From NCBI GenBank assembly GCA_963680875.1, contig OY804589.1:3100001-3164000 (forward strand): 64,000 nucleotides of DNA, given 5' to 3'. The stretch is from Bathymodiolus brooksi. Taxonomy: Eukaryota; Mollusca; Bivalvia; Mytilida; Modiolidae. The notes beneath the pieces are model-generated. The model was given only the letters and a program-made list of their open reading frames with translations. It had not been told where the DNA came from and searched no databases. The position numbers and the translations under genes are program-made. This document shows positions 14,424-28,444 of this stretch, one piece after another. Numbering within the stretch: the stretch's first letter is position 1; every line of letters starts with the position of its first letter.

Positions 14424-17400
14424 CTGTTAAACTATGTATTACACTCTGTGCCTTAGGGTTCTCTGTTAAACATGTATTACAGTGTGCCTTAGGGTTCTAT
14501 GTTAAGGTATGTATTACACTCTGTGCCTTAGGGTTCTCTGTTAAACTATGTATTACACTCTGTGCCTTAGAGTTCTATGTTAAACTATGTATTACACTCC
14601 GTGTCTTAGGGTTCTATGTTAAACTATGTATCAAACTCTGTGCCTTAGGGTTCTATGTTAAACTATGTATTACACTCTGTGCCTTAGGCTTCTATGTTAA
14701 ACTATGTATTACACTCTTGTGCCTTAGGGTTCTTTGTTAAAACTATGTATTACAGTGTGTCTTAAGGTTCTATGTTAAACTATGCATTACACTCTGTGTC
14801 TTAGGATTCTGTGTTAAACTATGTATTACAGTGTGTCTTATGGTGCTATGTTAAACTATGTATTATACTCTGTGCCTTAGGGTTCTATGTTAAGCTATGT
14901 ATTACAGTGTGTCTTAGGGTTCTATGTTAAACTATGTATTACACTCTGTGCCTTATGGTTCTATGTTAAACTATGTATTACACTCTGTGTCTTAGGGTTC
15001 TGTGTTAATCCATGTATTACACTCTGCGTCTTACGGTTCTATGTTAAATTATGTATTACAATATGTGCCTTAGGGTTCTATGTTAAACTATGTATTACAC
15101 TCTGTGCCTTAGGGTCTATGCTAAGATATGTGTTACACTCTGTGTCTTAGGGTTCTATGTTAAACTATGTATTACACGCTGTGTCTTAGGGTTCTATGTT
15201 AAACTATGTATTACACTCTGTGTCTTAGGGTTCTATGTTAAACTATGTATTACACTCTGTGCCTTAGGGTTCTATGTTAACTATGTATCACGCTATCTGC
15301 CTTAGGGCTCTATCTTAAACTATGTATTACACTCTGTGTCTTAGGGTTCTATGTTAAACTATGTATTACACTATGTGCCTTAGGGCTGTATGTTAAACTA
15401 TGTATTACACTTTGTGCCTTAGGGTTCTATGTTAAACTATGTATTACACTTTGTGTCTTAGGGCTGTATGTTAAACTGTGTATTACACTCTGTGTTTTAT
15501 GGTTCTGTGTTAATCTATGTATTACACTCTGTGTCTTAGAGTTCTATGTTAAACTATGTATTACACTCTGTGCCTTAGGGTTCTATGTTAAGCTATGTAT
15601 TACACTCTGTGCCTTAGGGTTCTATGTTAAACTATGTATTACACTCTGTGCCTTAGGGTTCTATGTTGAACTATGTATTACACTCTGTGCCTTAGGGTTC
15701 TATGTTAAACTATGTATTACACTCTGTGCCTTAGGGTTCTATGTTAAACTATGTATTACACTCTGTGCCTTAGGGTTCTATGTTAAGGTATGTATTACAC
15801 TCTGTGCCTTAGGGTTCTCTGTTAAACATGTATTACAGTGTGCCTTAGGGTTCTATGTTAAGGTATGTATTACACTCTGTGCCTTAGGGTTCTCTGTTAA
15901 ACTATGTATTACACTCTGTGCCTTAGAGTTCTATGTTAAACTATGTATTGCACTCCGTGTCTTAGGGTTCTATGTTACACTATGTATCAAACTCTGTGCC
16001 TTAGGGTTCTCTGTTAAACTATGTATTACACTCTGTGCCTTAGGGTTCTATGTTAAGGTATGTATTACACTCGGTGCCTTAGGGTCTATGTTAAACTAGG
16101 TATTACACTCTGTGCCTTATGGTTCTATGTAAAACTATGTATTACACTCTGCATCTTACGGTTCTGTGTTAATCCATGTATTACACTCTGCGTCTTATGG
16201 TTCTATGTTAATCCATGTATTACACTCTGTGCCTTAGGGTTCTCTGTTAAGGTATGTATTACACTCTGCGTCTTATGGTTCTATGTTAAATTATGCATTA
16301 CACTCTGTGCCTTAGGGTTCTATGTTAAACTATGTATTACACTCTGTGCCTTAGGGTTCAATGTTAAACTATGTATTATGCTATGTGCCTTAGGGTTCTA
16401 TGTTAAACTATGTATTACACTCTGCGCCTTAGGGCTGTGTGTTAAACTATGTATTACACTTTGTGCCTTAGGGTCTATGTTAAACTATGTATTACACTTT
16501 GTGTCTTAGGGCTGTATGTTAAACTATGTATTACACTCTGTGCCTTAGGGTTCTATGTTAAGCTATGTATTACACTCTGTGCCTTAGGGTTCTATGTTAA
16601 ACTATGTATTACACTCTGTGTCTTAGGGTTCTATGTTAAACTATGTATTACACTCTGTGTCTTAGGGTTCTATGTTAAACTATGTATTACAGTGTGTCTT
16701 AGGGTTCTATGTTAAACTATGTATTACAGTGTGTCTTAGGGTTCTATGTTAAACTGTGTATTACACTCTGTGCCTTAGGGTTCTATGTTAAGGTATGTAT
16801 TACACTCTGTGCCTTAGGGTTCTATGTTAAACTATGTATTACACTTTGTGCCTTAGGGTTCTATGTTAAACTATGTATTACACTCTGTGCCTTAGGGTTC
16901 TTTGTTAAAACTATGTATTACAGTGTGTCTTAAGGTTCTATGTTAAACTATGCATTACACTCTGTGTCTTAGGATTCTGTGTTAAACTATGTATTACAGT
17001 GTGTCTTATGGTGCTATGTTAAACTATGTATTATACTCTGTGCCTTAGGGTTCTATGTTAAGCTATGTATTACAGTGTGTCTTAGGGTTCTATGTTAAAC
17101 TATGTATTACACTCTGTGCCTTATGGTTCTATGTTAAACTATGTATTACACTCTGTGTCTTAGGGTTCTGTGTTAATCCATGTATTACACTCTGCGTCTT
17201 ACGGTTCTATGTTAAATTATGTATTACAATATGTGCCTTAGGGTTCTATGTTAAACTATGTATTACACTCTGTGCCTTAGGGTCTATGCTAAGATATGTG
17301 TTACACTCTGTGTCTTAGGGTTCTATGTTAAACTATGTATTACACTCTGTGTCTTAGGGTTCTATGTTAAACTATGTATTACACTCTGTGTCTTAGGGTT

Positions 17401-19568
17401 CTATGTTAAACTATGTATTACACTCTGTGCCTTAGGGTTCTATGTTAACTATGTATCACGCTATGTGCCTTAGGGCTCTATCTTAAACTATGTATTACAC
17501 TCTGTGTCTTAGGGTTCTATGTTAAACTATGTATTACACTATGTGCCTTAGGGCTGTATGTTAAACTATGTATTACACTTTGTGCCTTAGGGTTCTATGT
17601 TAAACTATGTATTACACTTTGTGTCTTAGGGCTGTATGTTAAACTGTGTATTACACTCTGTGTTTTATGGTTCTGTGTTAATCTATGTATTACACTCTGT
17701 GTCTTAGGGTTCTATGTTAAACTATGTATTACACTCTGTGCCTTAGGGTTCTATGTTAAGCTATGTATTACACTCTGTGCCTTAGGGTTCTATGTTAAAC
17801 TATGTATTACACTCTGTGCCTTAGGGTTCTATGTTGAACTATGTATTACACTCTGTGCCTTAGGGTTCTATGTTAAACTATGTATTACACTCTGTGCCTT
17901 AGGGTTCTATGTTAAACTATGTATTACACTCTGTGCCTTAGGGTTCTATGTTAAGGTATGTATTACACTCTGTGCCTTAGGGTTCTCTGTTAAACATGTA
18001 TTACAGTGTGCCTTAGGGTTCTATGTTAAGGTATGTATTACACTCTGTGCCTTAGGGTTCTCTGTTAAACTATGTATTACACTCTGTGCCTTAGAGTTCT
18101 ATGTTAAACTATGTATTACACTCCGTGTCTTAGGGTTCTATGTTACACTATGTATCAAACTCTGTGCCTTAGGGTTCTCTGTTAAACTATGTATTACACT
18201 CTGTGCCTTAGGGTTCTATGTTAAGGTATGTATTACACTCGGTGCCTTAGGGTCTATGTTAAACTAGGTATTACACTCTGTGCCTTATGGTTCTATGTAA
18301 AACTATGTATTACACTCTGCATCTTACGGTTCTGTGTTAATCCATGTATTACACTCTGCGTCTTATGGTTCTATGTTAATCCATGTATTACACTCTGTGC
18401 CTTAGGGTTCTCTGTTAAGGTATGTATTACACTCTGCGTCTTATGGTTCTATGTTAAATTATGTATTACACTCTGTGCCTTAGGGTTCTATGTTAAACTA
18501 TGTATTACACTCTGTGCCTTAGGGTTCAATGTTAAACTATGTATTATGCTATGTGCCTTAGGGTTCTATGTTAAACTATGTATTACACTCTGCGCCTTAG
18601 GGCTGTGTGTTAAACTATGTATTACACTTTGTGCCTTAGGGTCTATGTTAAACTATGTATTACACTTTGTGTCTTAGGGCTGTATGTTAAACTATGTATT
18701 ACACTCTGTGCCTTAGGGTTCTATGTTAAGCTATGTATTACACTCTGTGCCTTAGGGTTCTATGTTAAACTATGTATTACACTCTGTGTCTTAGGGTTCT
18801 ATGTTAAACTATGTATTACACTCTGTGTCTTAGGTTTCTATGTTAAACTATGTATTACAGTGTGTCTTAGGGTTCTATGTTAAACTATGTATTACAGTGT
18901 GTCTTAGGGTTCTATGTTAAACTGTGTATTACACTCTGTGCCTTAGGGTTCTATGTTAAGGTATGTATTACACTCTGTGCCTTAGGGTTCTATGTTAAAC
19001 TATGTATTACACTTTGTGCCTTAGGGTTCTTTGTTAAACTATGCATTACAGTGTGTCTTAGGGTTCTATGTTAAACTATGTATTACAGTGTGTCTTAGGG
19101 TTCTATGTTAAACTGTGTATTACACTCTGTGCCTTAGGGTTCTCTGTTAAACATGTATTACAGTGTGCCTTAGGGTTCTATGTTAAGGTATGTATTACAC
19201 TCTGTGCCTTAGGGTTCTCTGTTAAACTATGTATTACACTCTGTGCCTTAGAGTTCTATGTTAAACTATGTATTACACTCCGTGTCTTAGGGTTCTATGT
19301 TAAACTATGTATCAAACTCTGTGCCTGAGGGTTCTATGTTAAACTATGTATTACACTCTGTGCCTTAGGCTTCTATGTTAAACTATGTATTACACTCTTG
19401 TGTCTTAGGGCTCTATGTTAAACTATGTATTACACTCTGTGCCTTAGGGTTCTATGTTGAACTATGTATTACACTCTGTGCCTTAGGGTTCTATGTTAAA
19501 CTATGTATTACCGTGTGCCTTAGGGTTCTATGTTAAGGTATGTATTACACTCTGTGCCTTAGGGTTCT
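14424..19568. repeat. Higher-order repeat, copy 3 (5145 bp)
   Basis: Full-length copy with the two 2168-bp blocks (marker units at 14887 and 17055). It matches copy 2 unit for unit, apart from occasional substitutions such as TTAGAGTTC near 15536 and TTAGGTTTC near 18831. Confidence 0.85.
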
Positions 19569-22500
19569 CTGTTAAACTATGTATTACACTCTGTGCCTTA
19601 GGGTTCTCTGTTAAACATGTATTACAGTGTGCCTTAGGGTTCTATGTTAAGGTATGTATTACACTCTGTGCCTTAGGGTTCTCTGTTAAACTATGTATTA
19701 CACTCTGTGCCTTAGAGTTCTATGTTAAACTATGTATTACACTCCGTGTCTTAGGGTTCTATGTTAAACTATGTATCAAACTCTGTGCCTTAGGGTTCTA
19801 TGTTAAACTATGTATTACACTCTGTGCCTTAGGCTTCTATGTTAAACTATGTATTACACTCTTGTGCCTTAGGGTTCTTTGTTAAAACTATGTATTACAG
19901 TGTGTCTTAAGGTTCTATGTTAAACTATGCATTACACTCTGTGTCTTAGGATTCTGTGTTAAACTATGTATTACAGTGTGTCTTATGGTGCTATGTTAAA
20001 CTATGTATTATACTCTGTGCCTTAGGGTTCTATGTTAAGCTATGTATTACAGTGTGTCTTAGGGTTCTATGTTAAACTATGTATTACACTCTGTGCCTTA
20101 TGGTTCTATGTTAAACTATGTATTACACTCTGTGTCTTAGGGTTCTGTGTTAATCCATGTATTACACTCTGCGTCTTACGGTTCTATGTTAAATTATGTA
20201 TTACAATATGTGCCTTAGGGTTCTATGTTAAACTATGTATTACACTATGTGCCTTAGGGTCTATGCTAAGATATGTGTTACACTCTGTGTCTTAGGGTTC
20301 TATGTTAAACTATGTATTACACGCTGTGTCTTAGGGTTCTATGTTAAACTATGTATTACACTCTGTGTCTTAGGGTTCTATGTTAAACTATGTATTACAC
20401 TCTGTGCCTTAGGGTTCTATGTTAACTATGTATCACGCTATCTGCCTTAGGGCTCTATCTTAAACTATGTATTACACTCTGTGTCTTAGGGTTCTATGTT
20501 AAACTATGTATTACACTATGTGCCTTAGGGCTGTATGTTAAACTATGTATTACACTTTGTGCCTTAGGGTTCTATGTTAAACTATGTATTACACTTTGTG
20601 TCTTAGGGCTGTATGTTAAACTGTGTATTACACTCTGTGTTTTATGGTTCTGTGTTAATCTATGTATTACACTCTGTGTCTTAGGGTTCTATGTTAAACT
20701 ATGTATTACACTCTGTGCCTTAGGGTTCTATGTTAAGCTATGTATTACACTCTGTGCCTTAGGGTTCTATGTTAAACTATGCATTACACTCTGTGCCTTA
20801 GGGTTCTATGTTGAACTATGTATTACACTCTGTGCCTTAGGGTTCTATGTTAAACTATGTATTACACTCTGTGCCTTAGGGTTCTATGTTAAACTATGTA
20901 TTACACTCTGTGCCTTAGGGTTCTATGTTAAGGTATGTATTACACTCTGTGCCTTAGGGTTCTCTGTTAAACATGTATTACAGTGTGCCTTAGGGTTCTA
21001 TGTTAAGGTATGTATTACACTCTGTGCCTTAGGGTTCTCTGTTAAACTATGTATTACACTCTGTGCCTTAGAGTTCTATGTTAAACTATGTATTGCACTC
21101 CGTGTCTTAGGGTTCTATGTTACACTATGTATCAAACTCTGTGCCTTAGGGTTCTCTGTTAAACTATGTATTACACTCTGTGCCTTAGGTTTCTATGTTA
21201 AGGTATGTATTACACTCGGTGCCTTAGGGTCTATGTTAAACTAGGTATTACACTCTGTGCCTTATGGTTCTATGTAAAACTATGTATTACACTCTGCATC
21301 TTACGGTTCTGTGTTAATCCATGTATTACACTCTGCGTCTTATGGTTCTATGTTAATCCATGTATTACACTCTGTGCCTTAGGGTTCTCTGTTAAGGTAT
21401 GTATTACACTCTGCGTCTTATGGTTCTATGTTAAATTATGCATTACACTCTGTGCCTTAGGGTTCTATGTTAAACTATGTATTACACTCTGTGCCTTAGG
21501 GTTCAATGTTAAACTATGTATTATGCTATGTGCCTTAGGGTTCTATGTTAAACTATGTATTACACTCTGCGCCTTAGGGCTGTGTGTTAAACTATGTATT
21601 ACACTTTGTGCCTTAGGGTCTATGTTAAACTATGTATTACACTTTGTGTCTTAGGGCTGTATGTTAAACTATGTATTACACTCTGTGCCTTAGGGTTCTA
21701 TGTTAAGCTATGTATTACACTCTGTGCCTTAGGGTTCTATGTTAAACTATGTATTACACTCTGTGTCTTAGGGTTCTATGTTAAACTATGTATTACACTC
21801 TGTGTCTTAGGGTTCTATGTTAAACTATGTATTACAGTGTGTCTTAGGGTTCTATGTTAAACTATGTATTACAGTGTGTCTTAGGGTTCTATGTTAAACT
21901 GTGTATTACACTCTGTGCCTTAGGGTTCTATGTTAAGGTATGTATTACACTCTGTGCCTTAGGGTTCTATGTTAAACTATGTATTACACTTTGTGCCTTA
22001 GGGTTCTATGTTAAACTATGTATTACACTCTGTGCCTTAGGGTTCTTTGTTAAAACTATGTATTACAGTGTGTCTTAAGGTTCTATGTTAAACTATGCAT
22101 TACACTCTGTGTCTTAGGATTCTGTGTTAAACTATGTATTACAGTGTGTCTTATGGTGCTATGTTAAACTATGTATTATACTCTGTGCCTTAGGGTTCTA
22201 TGTTAAGCTATGTATTACAGTGTGTCTTAGGGTTCTATGTTAAACTATGTATTACACTCTGTGCCTTATGGTTCTATGTTAAACTATGTATTACACTCTG
22301 TGTCTTAGGGTTCTGTGTTAATCCATGTATTACACTCTGCGTCTTACGGTTCTATGTTAAATTATGTATTACAATATGTGCCTTAGGGTTCTATGTTAAA
22401 CTATGTATTACACTCTGTGCCTTAGGGTCTATGCTAAGATATGTGTTACACTCTGTGTCTTAGGGTTCTATGTTAAACTATGTATTACACTCTGTGTCTT

Positions 22501-25496
22501 AGGGTTCTATGTTAAACTATGTATTACACTCTGTGTCTTAGGGTTCTATGTTAAACTATGTATTACACTCTGTGCCTTAGGGTTCTATGTTAACTATGTA
22601 TCACGCTATGTGCCTTAGGGCTCTATCTTAAACTATGTATTACACTCTGTGTCTTAGGGTTCTATGTTAAACTATGTATTACACTATGTGCCTTAGGGCT
22701 GTATGTTAAACTATGTATTACACTTTGTGCCTTAGGGTTCTATGTTAAACTATGTATTACACTTTGTGTCTTAGGGCTGTATGTTAAACTGTGTATTACA
22801 CTCTGTGTTTTATGGTTCTGTGTTAATCTATGTATTACACTCTGTGTCTTAGGGTTCTATGTTAAACTATGTATTACACTCTGTGCCTTAGGGTTCTATG
22901 TTAAGCTATGTATTACACTCTGTGCCTTAGGGTTCTATGTTAAACTATGTATTACACTCTGTGCCTTAGGGTTCTATGTTGAACTATGTATTACACTCTG
23001 TGCCTTAGGGTTCTATGTTAAACTATGTATTACACTCTGTGCCTTAGGGTTCTATGTTAAACTATGTATTACACTCTGTGCCTTAGGGTTCTATGTTAAG
23101 GTATGTATTACACTCTGTGCCTTAGGGTTCTCTGTTAAACATGTATTACAGTGTGCCTTAGGGTTCTATGTTAAGGTATGTATTACACTCTGTGCCTTAG
23201 GGTTCTCTGTTAAACTATGTATTACACTCTGTGCCTTAGAGTTCTATGTTAAACTATGTATTACACTCCGTGTCTTAGGGTTCTATGTTACACTATGTAT
23301 CAAACTCTGTGCCTTAGGGTTCTCTGTTAAACTATGTATTACACTCTGTGCCTTAGGGTTCTATGTTAAGGTATGTATTACACTCGGTGCCTTAGGGTCT
23401 ATGTTAAACTAGGTATTACACTCTGTGCCTTATGGTTCTATGTAAAACTATGTATTACACTCTGCATCTTACGGTTCTGTGTTAATCCATGTATTACACT
23501 CTGCGTCTTATGGTTCTATGTTAATCCATGTATTACACTCTGTGCCTTAGGGTTCTCTGTTAAGGTATGTATTACACTCTGCGTCTTATGGTTCTATGTT
23601 AAATTATGTATTACACTCTGTGCCTTAGGGTTCTATGTTAAACTATGTATTACACTCTGTGCCTTAGGGTTCAATGTTAAACTATGTATTATGCTATGTG
23701 CCTTAGGGTTCTATGTTAAACTATGTATTACACTCTGCGCCTTAGGGCTGTGTGTTAAACTATGTATTACACTTTGTGCCTTAGGGTCTATGTTAAACTA
23801 TGTATTACACTTTGTGTCTTAGGGCTGTATGTTAAACTATGTATTACACTCTGTGCCTTAGGGTTCTATGTTAAGCTATGTATTACACTCTGTGCCTTAG
23901 GGTTCTATGTTAAACTATGTATTACACTCTGTGTCTTAGGGTTCTATGTTAAACTATGTATTACACTCTGTGTCTTAGGGTTCTATGTTAAACTATGTAT
24001 TACAGTGTGTCTTAGGGTTCTATGTTAAACTATGTATTACAGTGTGTCTTAGGGTTCTATGTTAAACTGTGTATTACACTCTGTGCCTTAGGGTTCTATG
24101 TTAAGGTATGTATTACACTCTGTGCCTTAGGGTTCTATGTTAAACTATGTATTACACTTTGTGCCTTAGGGTTCTATGTTAAACTATGTATTACACTCTG
24201 TGCCTTAGGGTTCTTTGTTAAAACTATGTATTACAGTGTGTCTTAAGGTTCTATGTTAAACTATGCATTACACTCTGTGTCTTATGATTCTATGTTAAAC
24301 TATGTATTACAGTGTGTCTTATGGTGCTATGTTAAACTATGTATTATACTCTGTGCCTTAGGGTTCTATGTTAAGCTATGTATTACAGTGTGTCTTAGGG
24401 TTCTATGTTAAACTATGTATTACACTCTGTGCCTTATGGTTCTATGTTAAACTATGTATTACACTCTGTGTCTTAGGGTTCTGTGTTAATCCATGTATTA
24501 CACTCTGCGTCTTACGGTTCTATGTTAAATTATGTATTACAATATGTGCCTTAGGGTTCTATGTTAAACTATGTATTACACTCTGTGCCTTAGGGTCTAT
24601 GCTAAGATATGTGTTACACTCTGTGTCTCAGGGTTCTATGTTAAACTATGTATTACACTTTGTGTCTTAGGGCTGTCTGATAAACTATGTATTACACTCT
24701 GTGTCTTAGGGTTCTATGTTAAACAATGTATTTTTTGTGTCTTAGGGTTCTATGTTAAACTATGTATTACACTCTGTGTCTTAGGGTTCTATGTTAAACT
24801 ATGTATTACACTCTGTGCCTTAGGGTTCTATGTTAACTATGTATCACGCTATGTGCCTTAGGGCTCTATCTTAAACTATGTATTGCACTCTGTGTCTTAG
24901 GGTTCTATGTTAAACTATGTATTACACTATGTGCCTTAGGGCTGTATGTTAAACTATGTATTACACTTTGTGCCTTAGGGTTCTATGTTAAACTATGTAT
25001 TACACTTTGTGTCTTAGGGCTGTATGCTAAACTGTGTATTACACTCTGTGTTTTATGGTTCTGTGTTAATCTATGTATTACACTCTGTGTCTTAGGGTTC
25101 TATGTTAAACTATGTATTACACTCTGTGCCTTAGGGTTCTATGTTAAGCTATGTATTACACTCTGTGCCTTAGGGTTCTATGTTAAACTATGTATTACAC
25201 TCTGTGCCTTAGGGTTCTATGTTGAACTATGTATTACACTCTGTGCCTTAGGGTTCTAATTTAAACTATGTATTACACTCTGTGCCTTAGGGTTCTATGT
25301 TAAACTATGTATTACACTTTGTGTCTTAGGGCTGTATGTTAAACTATGTATTACACTCTGTGCCTTAGGGTTCTATGTTAAGCTATGTATTACACTCTGT
25401 GCCTTAGGGTTCTATGTTAAACTATGTATTACACTCTGTGTCTTAGGGTTCTATGTTAAACTATGTATTACACTCTGTGTCTTAGGGTTCTATGTT
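19569..25496. repeat. Higher-order repeat, copy 4, extended and cut by a retroelement
   Basis: It starts in the same phase as copies 1-3. The 2168-bp block recurs three times (markers at 20032, 22200 and 24368) rather than twice. The pattern is then interrupted at 25497 by a Penelope-like fragment. A rare shortened unit reading TGTATTTTTTGTGTC occurs near 24729 and again near 38433, which links this block to the one starting near 38072. Confidence 0.8.
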
Positions 25497-25685
25497 AATT
25501 ATTCTGATTTCCTGAAACGTCATCTTCATCTGAGAAACAGGCTACTGGACCAGGGCTATAAAAAGATTCGCCTTATTCGATCTCTTAAAAAGTTTATATT
25601 CCGATATCAATATCTTGTCGAAATATATTCCGTCTCTGCAGAAAAAATTATAAGCGATGCATTTTCATATAGTGAAAATGTATAA
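25497..25685 (+). pseudogene. C-terminal remnant of a Penelope-like reverse transcriptase
   Basis: Sixty-two codons plus TAA, in frame with the last 62 codons of the ORF at 47787-48896. It covers the end of the thumb region, rich in Lys, Arg and Leu, and stops after the residues SENV. All catalytic motifs are missing, so it cannot encode an active enzyme. Differences from the longer copy are rare; one is CCGATATCAA here against CCGATACCAA there, which is synonymous. I see no frameshift in the fragment. Confidence 0.85.
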
Positions 25686-26045
25686 AGATAAAGAATTAAA
25701 ATGTCAATAATTTTTTTTGTCAATGTGTGACGTAAAAATATTTTTGACATTTACGTCACCGAATATGGTACTGCTTTGACAAATATTTTACCTATTTTGT
25801 TACTGTATTTAAATACTGTTACAGTGACAACCGGAGCCTTTGAACCGTAATGAGAGCGGGAGGTTTGGCGCCTTAAAATCTGATTCAACCCACCATTTCT
25901 TTAGAAATGCCTGTACCAAGTCAGGGTCATTACGGTTTTCACAGTTTTCCGGTTGTTGACTGATTTTGTCTGTTTATATAATTATGAGTTTGGACTTTCC
26001 CTTTGTAAGATTGTTCGGAGTTCGGTAATTTTATTATTACCTTTA
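25686..26045 (+). other. 3' UTR of Penelope-like element copy A, with paired arms
   Basis: This matches the 3' UTR of the second copy. Two inverted repeats are visible. The first is GTGACGTAAA with TTTACGTCAC, about 23 nt apart arm to arm. The second is a long interrupted hairpin: ACAACCGG (25827-25834) pairs with CCGGTTGT (25949-25956), and AACCGTAATGA (25843-25853) pairs with TCATTACGGTT (25927-25937). PLE 3' regions are thought to be recognised by their own reverse transcriptase, so a structured 3' end is plausible. That role is inferred here. Confidence 0.6.
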
Positions 26046-26426
26046 ATTAAACTATGTATTACAGTGTGTCTTAGGGTTCTATGTTAAACTATGTATTACA
26101 GTGTGTCTTAGGGTTCTATGTTAAACTGTGTATTACACTCTGTGCCTTAGGGTTCTATGTTAAGGTATGTATTACACTCTGTGCCTTAGGGTTCTATGTT
26201 AAACTATGTATTACACTTTGTGCCTTAGGGTTCTATGTTAAACTATGTATTACACTCTGTGCCTTAGGGTTCTTTGTTAAAACTATGTATTACAGTGTGT
26301 CTTAAGGTTCTATGTTAAACTATGCATTACACTCTGTGTCTTAGGATTCTATGTTAAACTATGCATTACAGTGTGTCTTATGGTGCTATGTTAAACTATG
26401 TATTATACTCTGTGCCTTAGGGTTCT

Positions 26427-28444
26427 ATGTTAAGCTATGTATTACAGTGTGTCTTAGGGTTCTATGTTAAACTATGTATTACACTCTGTGCCTTATGGTT
26501 CTATGCTAAACTATGTATTACACTCTGTGTCTTAGGGTTCTGTGTTAATCCATGTATTACACTCTGCGTCTTACGGTTCTATGTTAAATTATGTATTACA
26601 ATATGTGCCTTAGGGTTCTATGTTAAACTATGTATTACACTCTGTGCCTTAGGGTCTATGCTAAGATATGTGTTACACTCTGTGTCTCAGGGTTCTATGT
26701 TAAACTATGTATTACACTTTGTGTCTTAGGGCTGTCTGATAAACTATGTATTACACTCTGTGTCTTAGGGTTCTATGTTAAACTATGTATTACACTCTGT
26801 GTCTTAGGGTTCTATGTTAAACTATGTATTACACTCTGTGTCTTAGGGTTCTATGTTAAACTATGTATTACACTCTGTGCCTTAGGGTTCTATGTTAACT
26901 ATGTATCACGATATGTGCCTTAGGGCTCTATCTTAAACTATGTATTGCACTCTGTGTCTTAGGGTTCTATGTTAAACTATGTATTACACTATGTGCCTTA
27001 GGGCTGTATGTTAAACTATGTATTACACTTTGTGCATTAGGGTTCTATGTTAAACTATGTATTACACTTTGTGTCTTAGGGCTGTATGTTAAACTGTGTA
27101 TTACACTCTGTGTTTTATGGTTCTGTGTTAATCTATGTATTACACTCTGTGTCTTAGGGTTCTATGTTAAACTATGTATTACACTCTGTGCCTTAGGGTT
27201 CTATGTTAAGCTATGTATTACACTCTGTGCCTTAGGGTTCTATGTTAAACTATGTATTACACTCTGTGCCTTAGGGTTCTATGTTGAACTATGTATTACA
27301 CTCTGTGCCTTAGGGTTCTATGTTAAATTATGTATTACACTCTGTGCCTTAGGGTTCTATGTAAACTATGTATTACACTCTGTGCCTTAGGGTTCTATGT
27401 TAAGGTATGTATTACACTCTGTGCCTTAGGGTTCTATGTTAAGCTATGTATTACAGTGTGTCTTAGGGTTCTATGTTAAACTATGTATTACACTCTGTGC
27501 CTTATGGTTCTATGTTAAACTATGTATTACACTCTGTGTCTTAGGGTTCTGTGTTAATCCATGTATTACACTCTGCGTCTTACGGTTCTATGTTAAATTA
27601 TGTATTACAATATGTGCCTTAGGGTTCTATGTTAAACTATGTATTACACTCTGTGCCTTAGGGTCTATGCTAAGATATGTGTTACACTCTGTGTCTCAGG
27701 GTTCTATGTTAAACTATGTATTACACTTTGTGTCTTAGGGCTGTCTGATAAACTATGTATTACACTCTGTGTCTTAGGGTTCTATGTTAAACTATGTATT
27801 ACACTCTGTGTCTTAGGGTTCTATGTTAAACTATGTATTACACTCTGTGTCTTAGGGTTCTATGTTAAACTATGTATTACACTCTGTGCCTTAGGGTTCT
27901 ATGTTAACTATGTATCACGCTATGTGCCTTAGGGCTCTATCTTAAACTATGTATTGCACTCTGTGTCTTAGGGTTCTATGTTAAACTATGTATTACACTA
28001 TGTGCCTTAGGGCTGTATGTTAAACTATGTATTACACTTTGTGCCTTAGGGTTCTATGTTAAACTATGTATTACACTTTGTGTCTTAGGGCTGTATGTTA
28101 AACTGTGTATTACACTCTGTGTTTTATGGTTCTGTGTTAATCTATGTATTACACTCTGTGTCTTAGGGTTCTATGTTAAACTATGTATTACACTCTGTGC
28201 CTTAGGGTTCTATGTTAAGCTATGTATTACACTCTGTGCCTTAGGGTTCTATGTTAAACTATGTATTACACTCTGTGCCTTAGGGTTCTATGTTGAACTA
28301 TGTATTACACTCTGTGCCTTAGGGTTCTATGTTAAATTATGTATTACACTCTGTGCCTTAGGGTTCTATGTAAACTATGTATTACACTCTGTGCCTTAGG
28401 GTTCTATGTTAAGGTATGCATTACACTCTGTGCCTTAGGGTTCT
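26427..28444. repeat. Two 1009-bp higher-order repeats
   Basis: Marker units at 26427, 27436 and 28445 are exactly 1009 bp apart, and all units between them match in order. These repeats carry variants TGTCTCAGGG and GCTGTCTGATAAAC that are absent from copies 1-3 on the left and appear first at 24630-24680. Confidence 0.8.

Larger units (their letters stand above)
1..25496. repeat. 39-bp tandem satellite array, left part
   Basis: The stretch is made wholly of head-to-tail copies of a 39-bp unit that opens TTCTATGTTAAAC and closes GTGCCTTAGGG. Common variants are TGTGTC for TGTGCC, TTCTCTGTTAAAC, GTTAAGGTATG, TTATGG or TTACGG for TTAGGG, and shortened units (ATTACAGTGTG, 37 bp; TTAAACATG, 38 bp; TTAGGGTCTATG, 38 bp). 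Because 39 is divisible by three, one plus-strand frame reads as a 13-residue repeat, but the 37- and 38-bp units break it every 65-165 codons, so I do not treat it as coding. The same variant units recur in the same order at long distances, which shows higher-order repeats. The array continues past the left edge of the window. Confidence 0.97.
25497..26046 (+). mobile_element. 5'-truncated Penelope-like retroelement, copy A
   Basis: About 550 bp unrelated to the satellite, inserted within a 39-bp unit. It is nearly identical to 48709-49256, the 3' part of the longer copy in the second array: last 62 codons of the reverse transcriptase ORF, stop, and 3' UTR. Both copies end with ATTACCTTTA. 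The flanks share TTAA (25495-25498 and 26047-26050), and the higher-order repeat resumes without loss, so this is a clean insertion with a short target duplication. The AA at the left junction could belong to either satellite or element. Severe 5' truncation is the usual product of target-primed reverse transcription. Confidence 0.85.
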
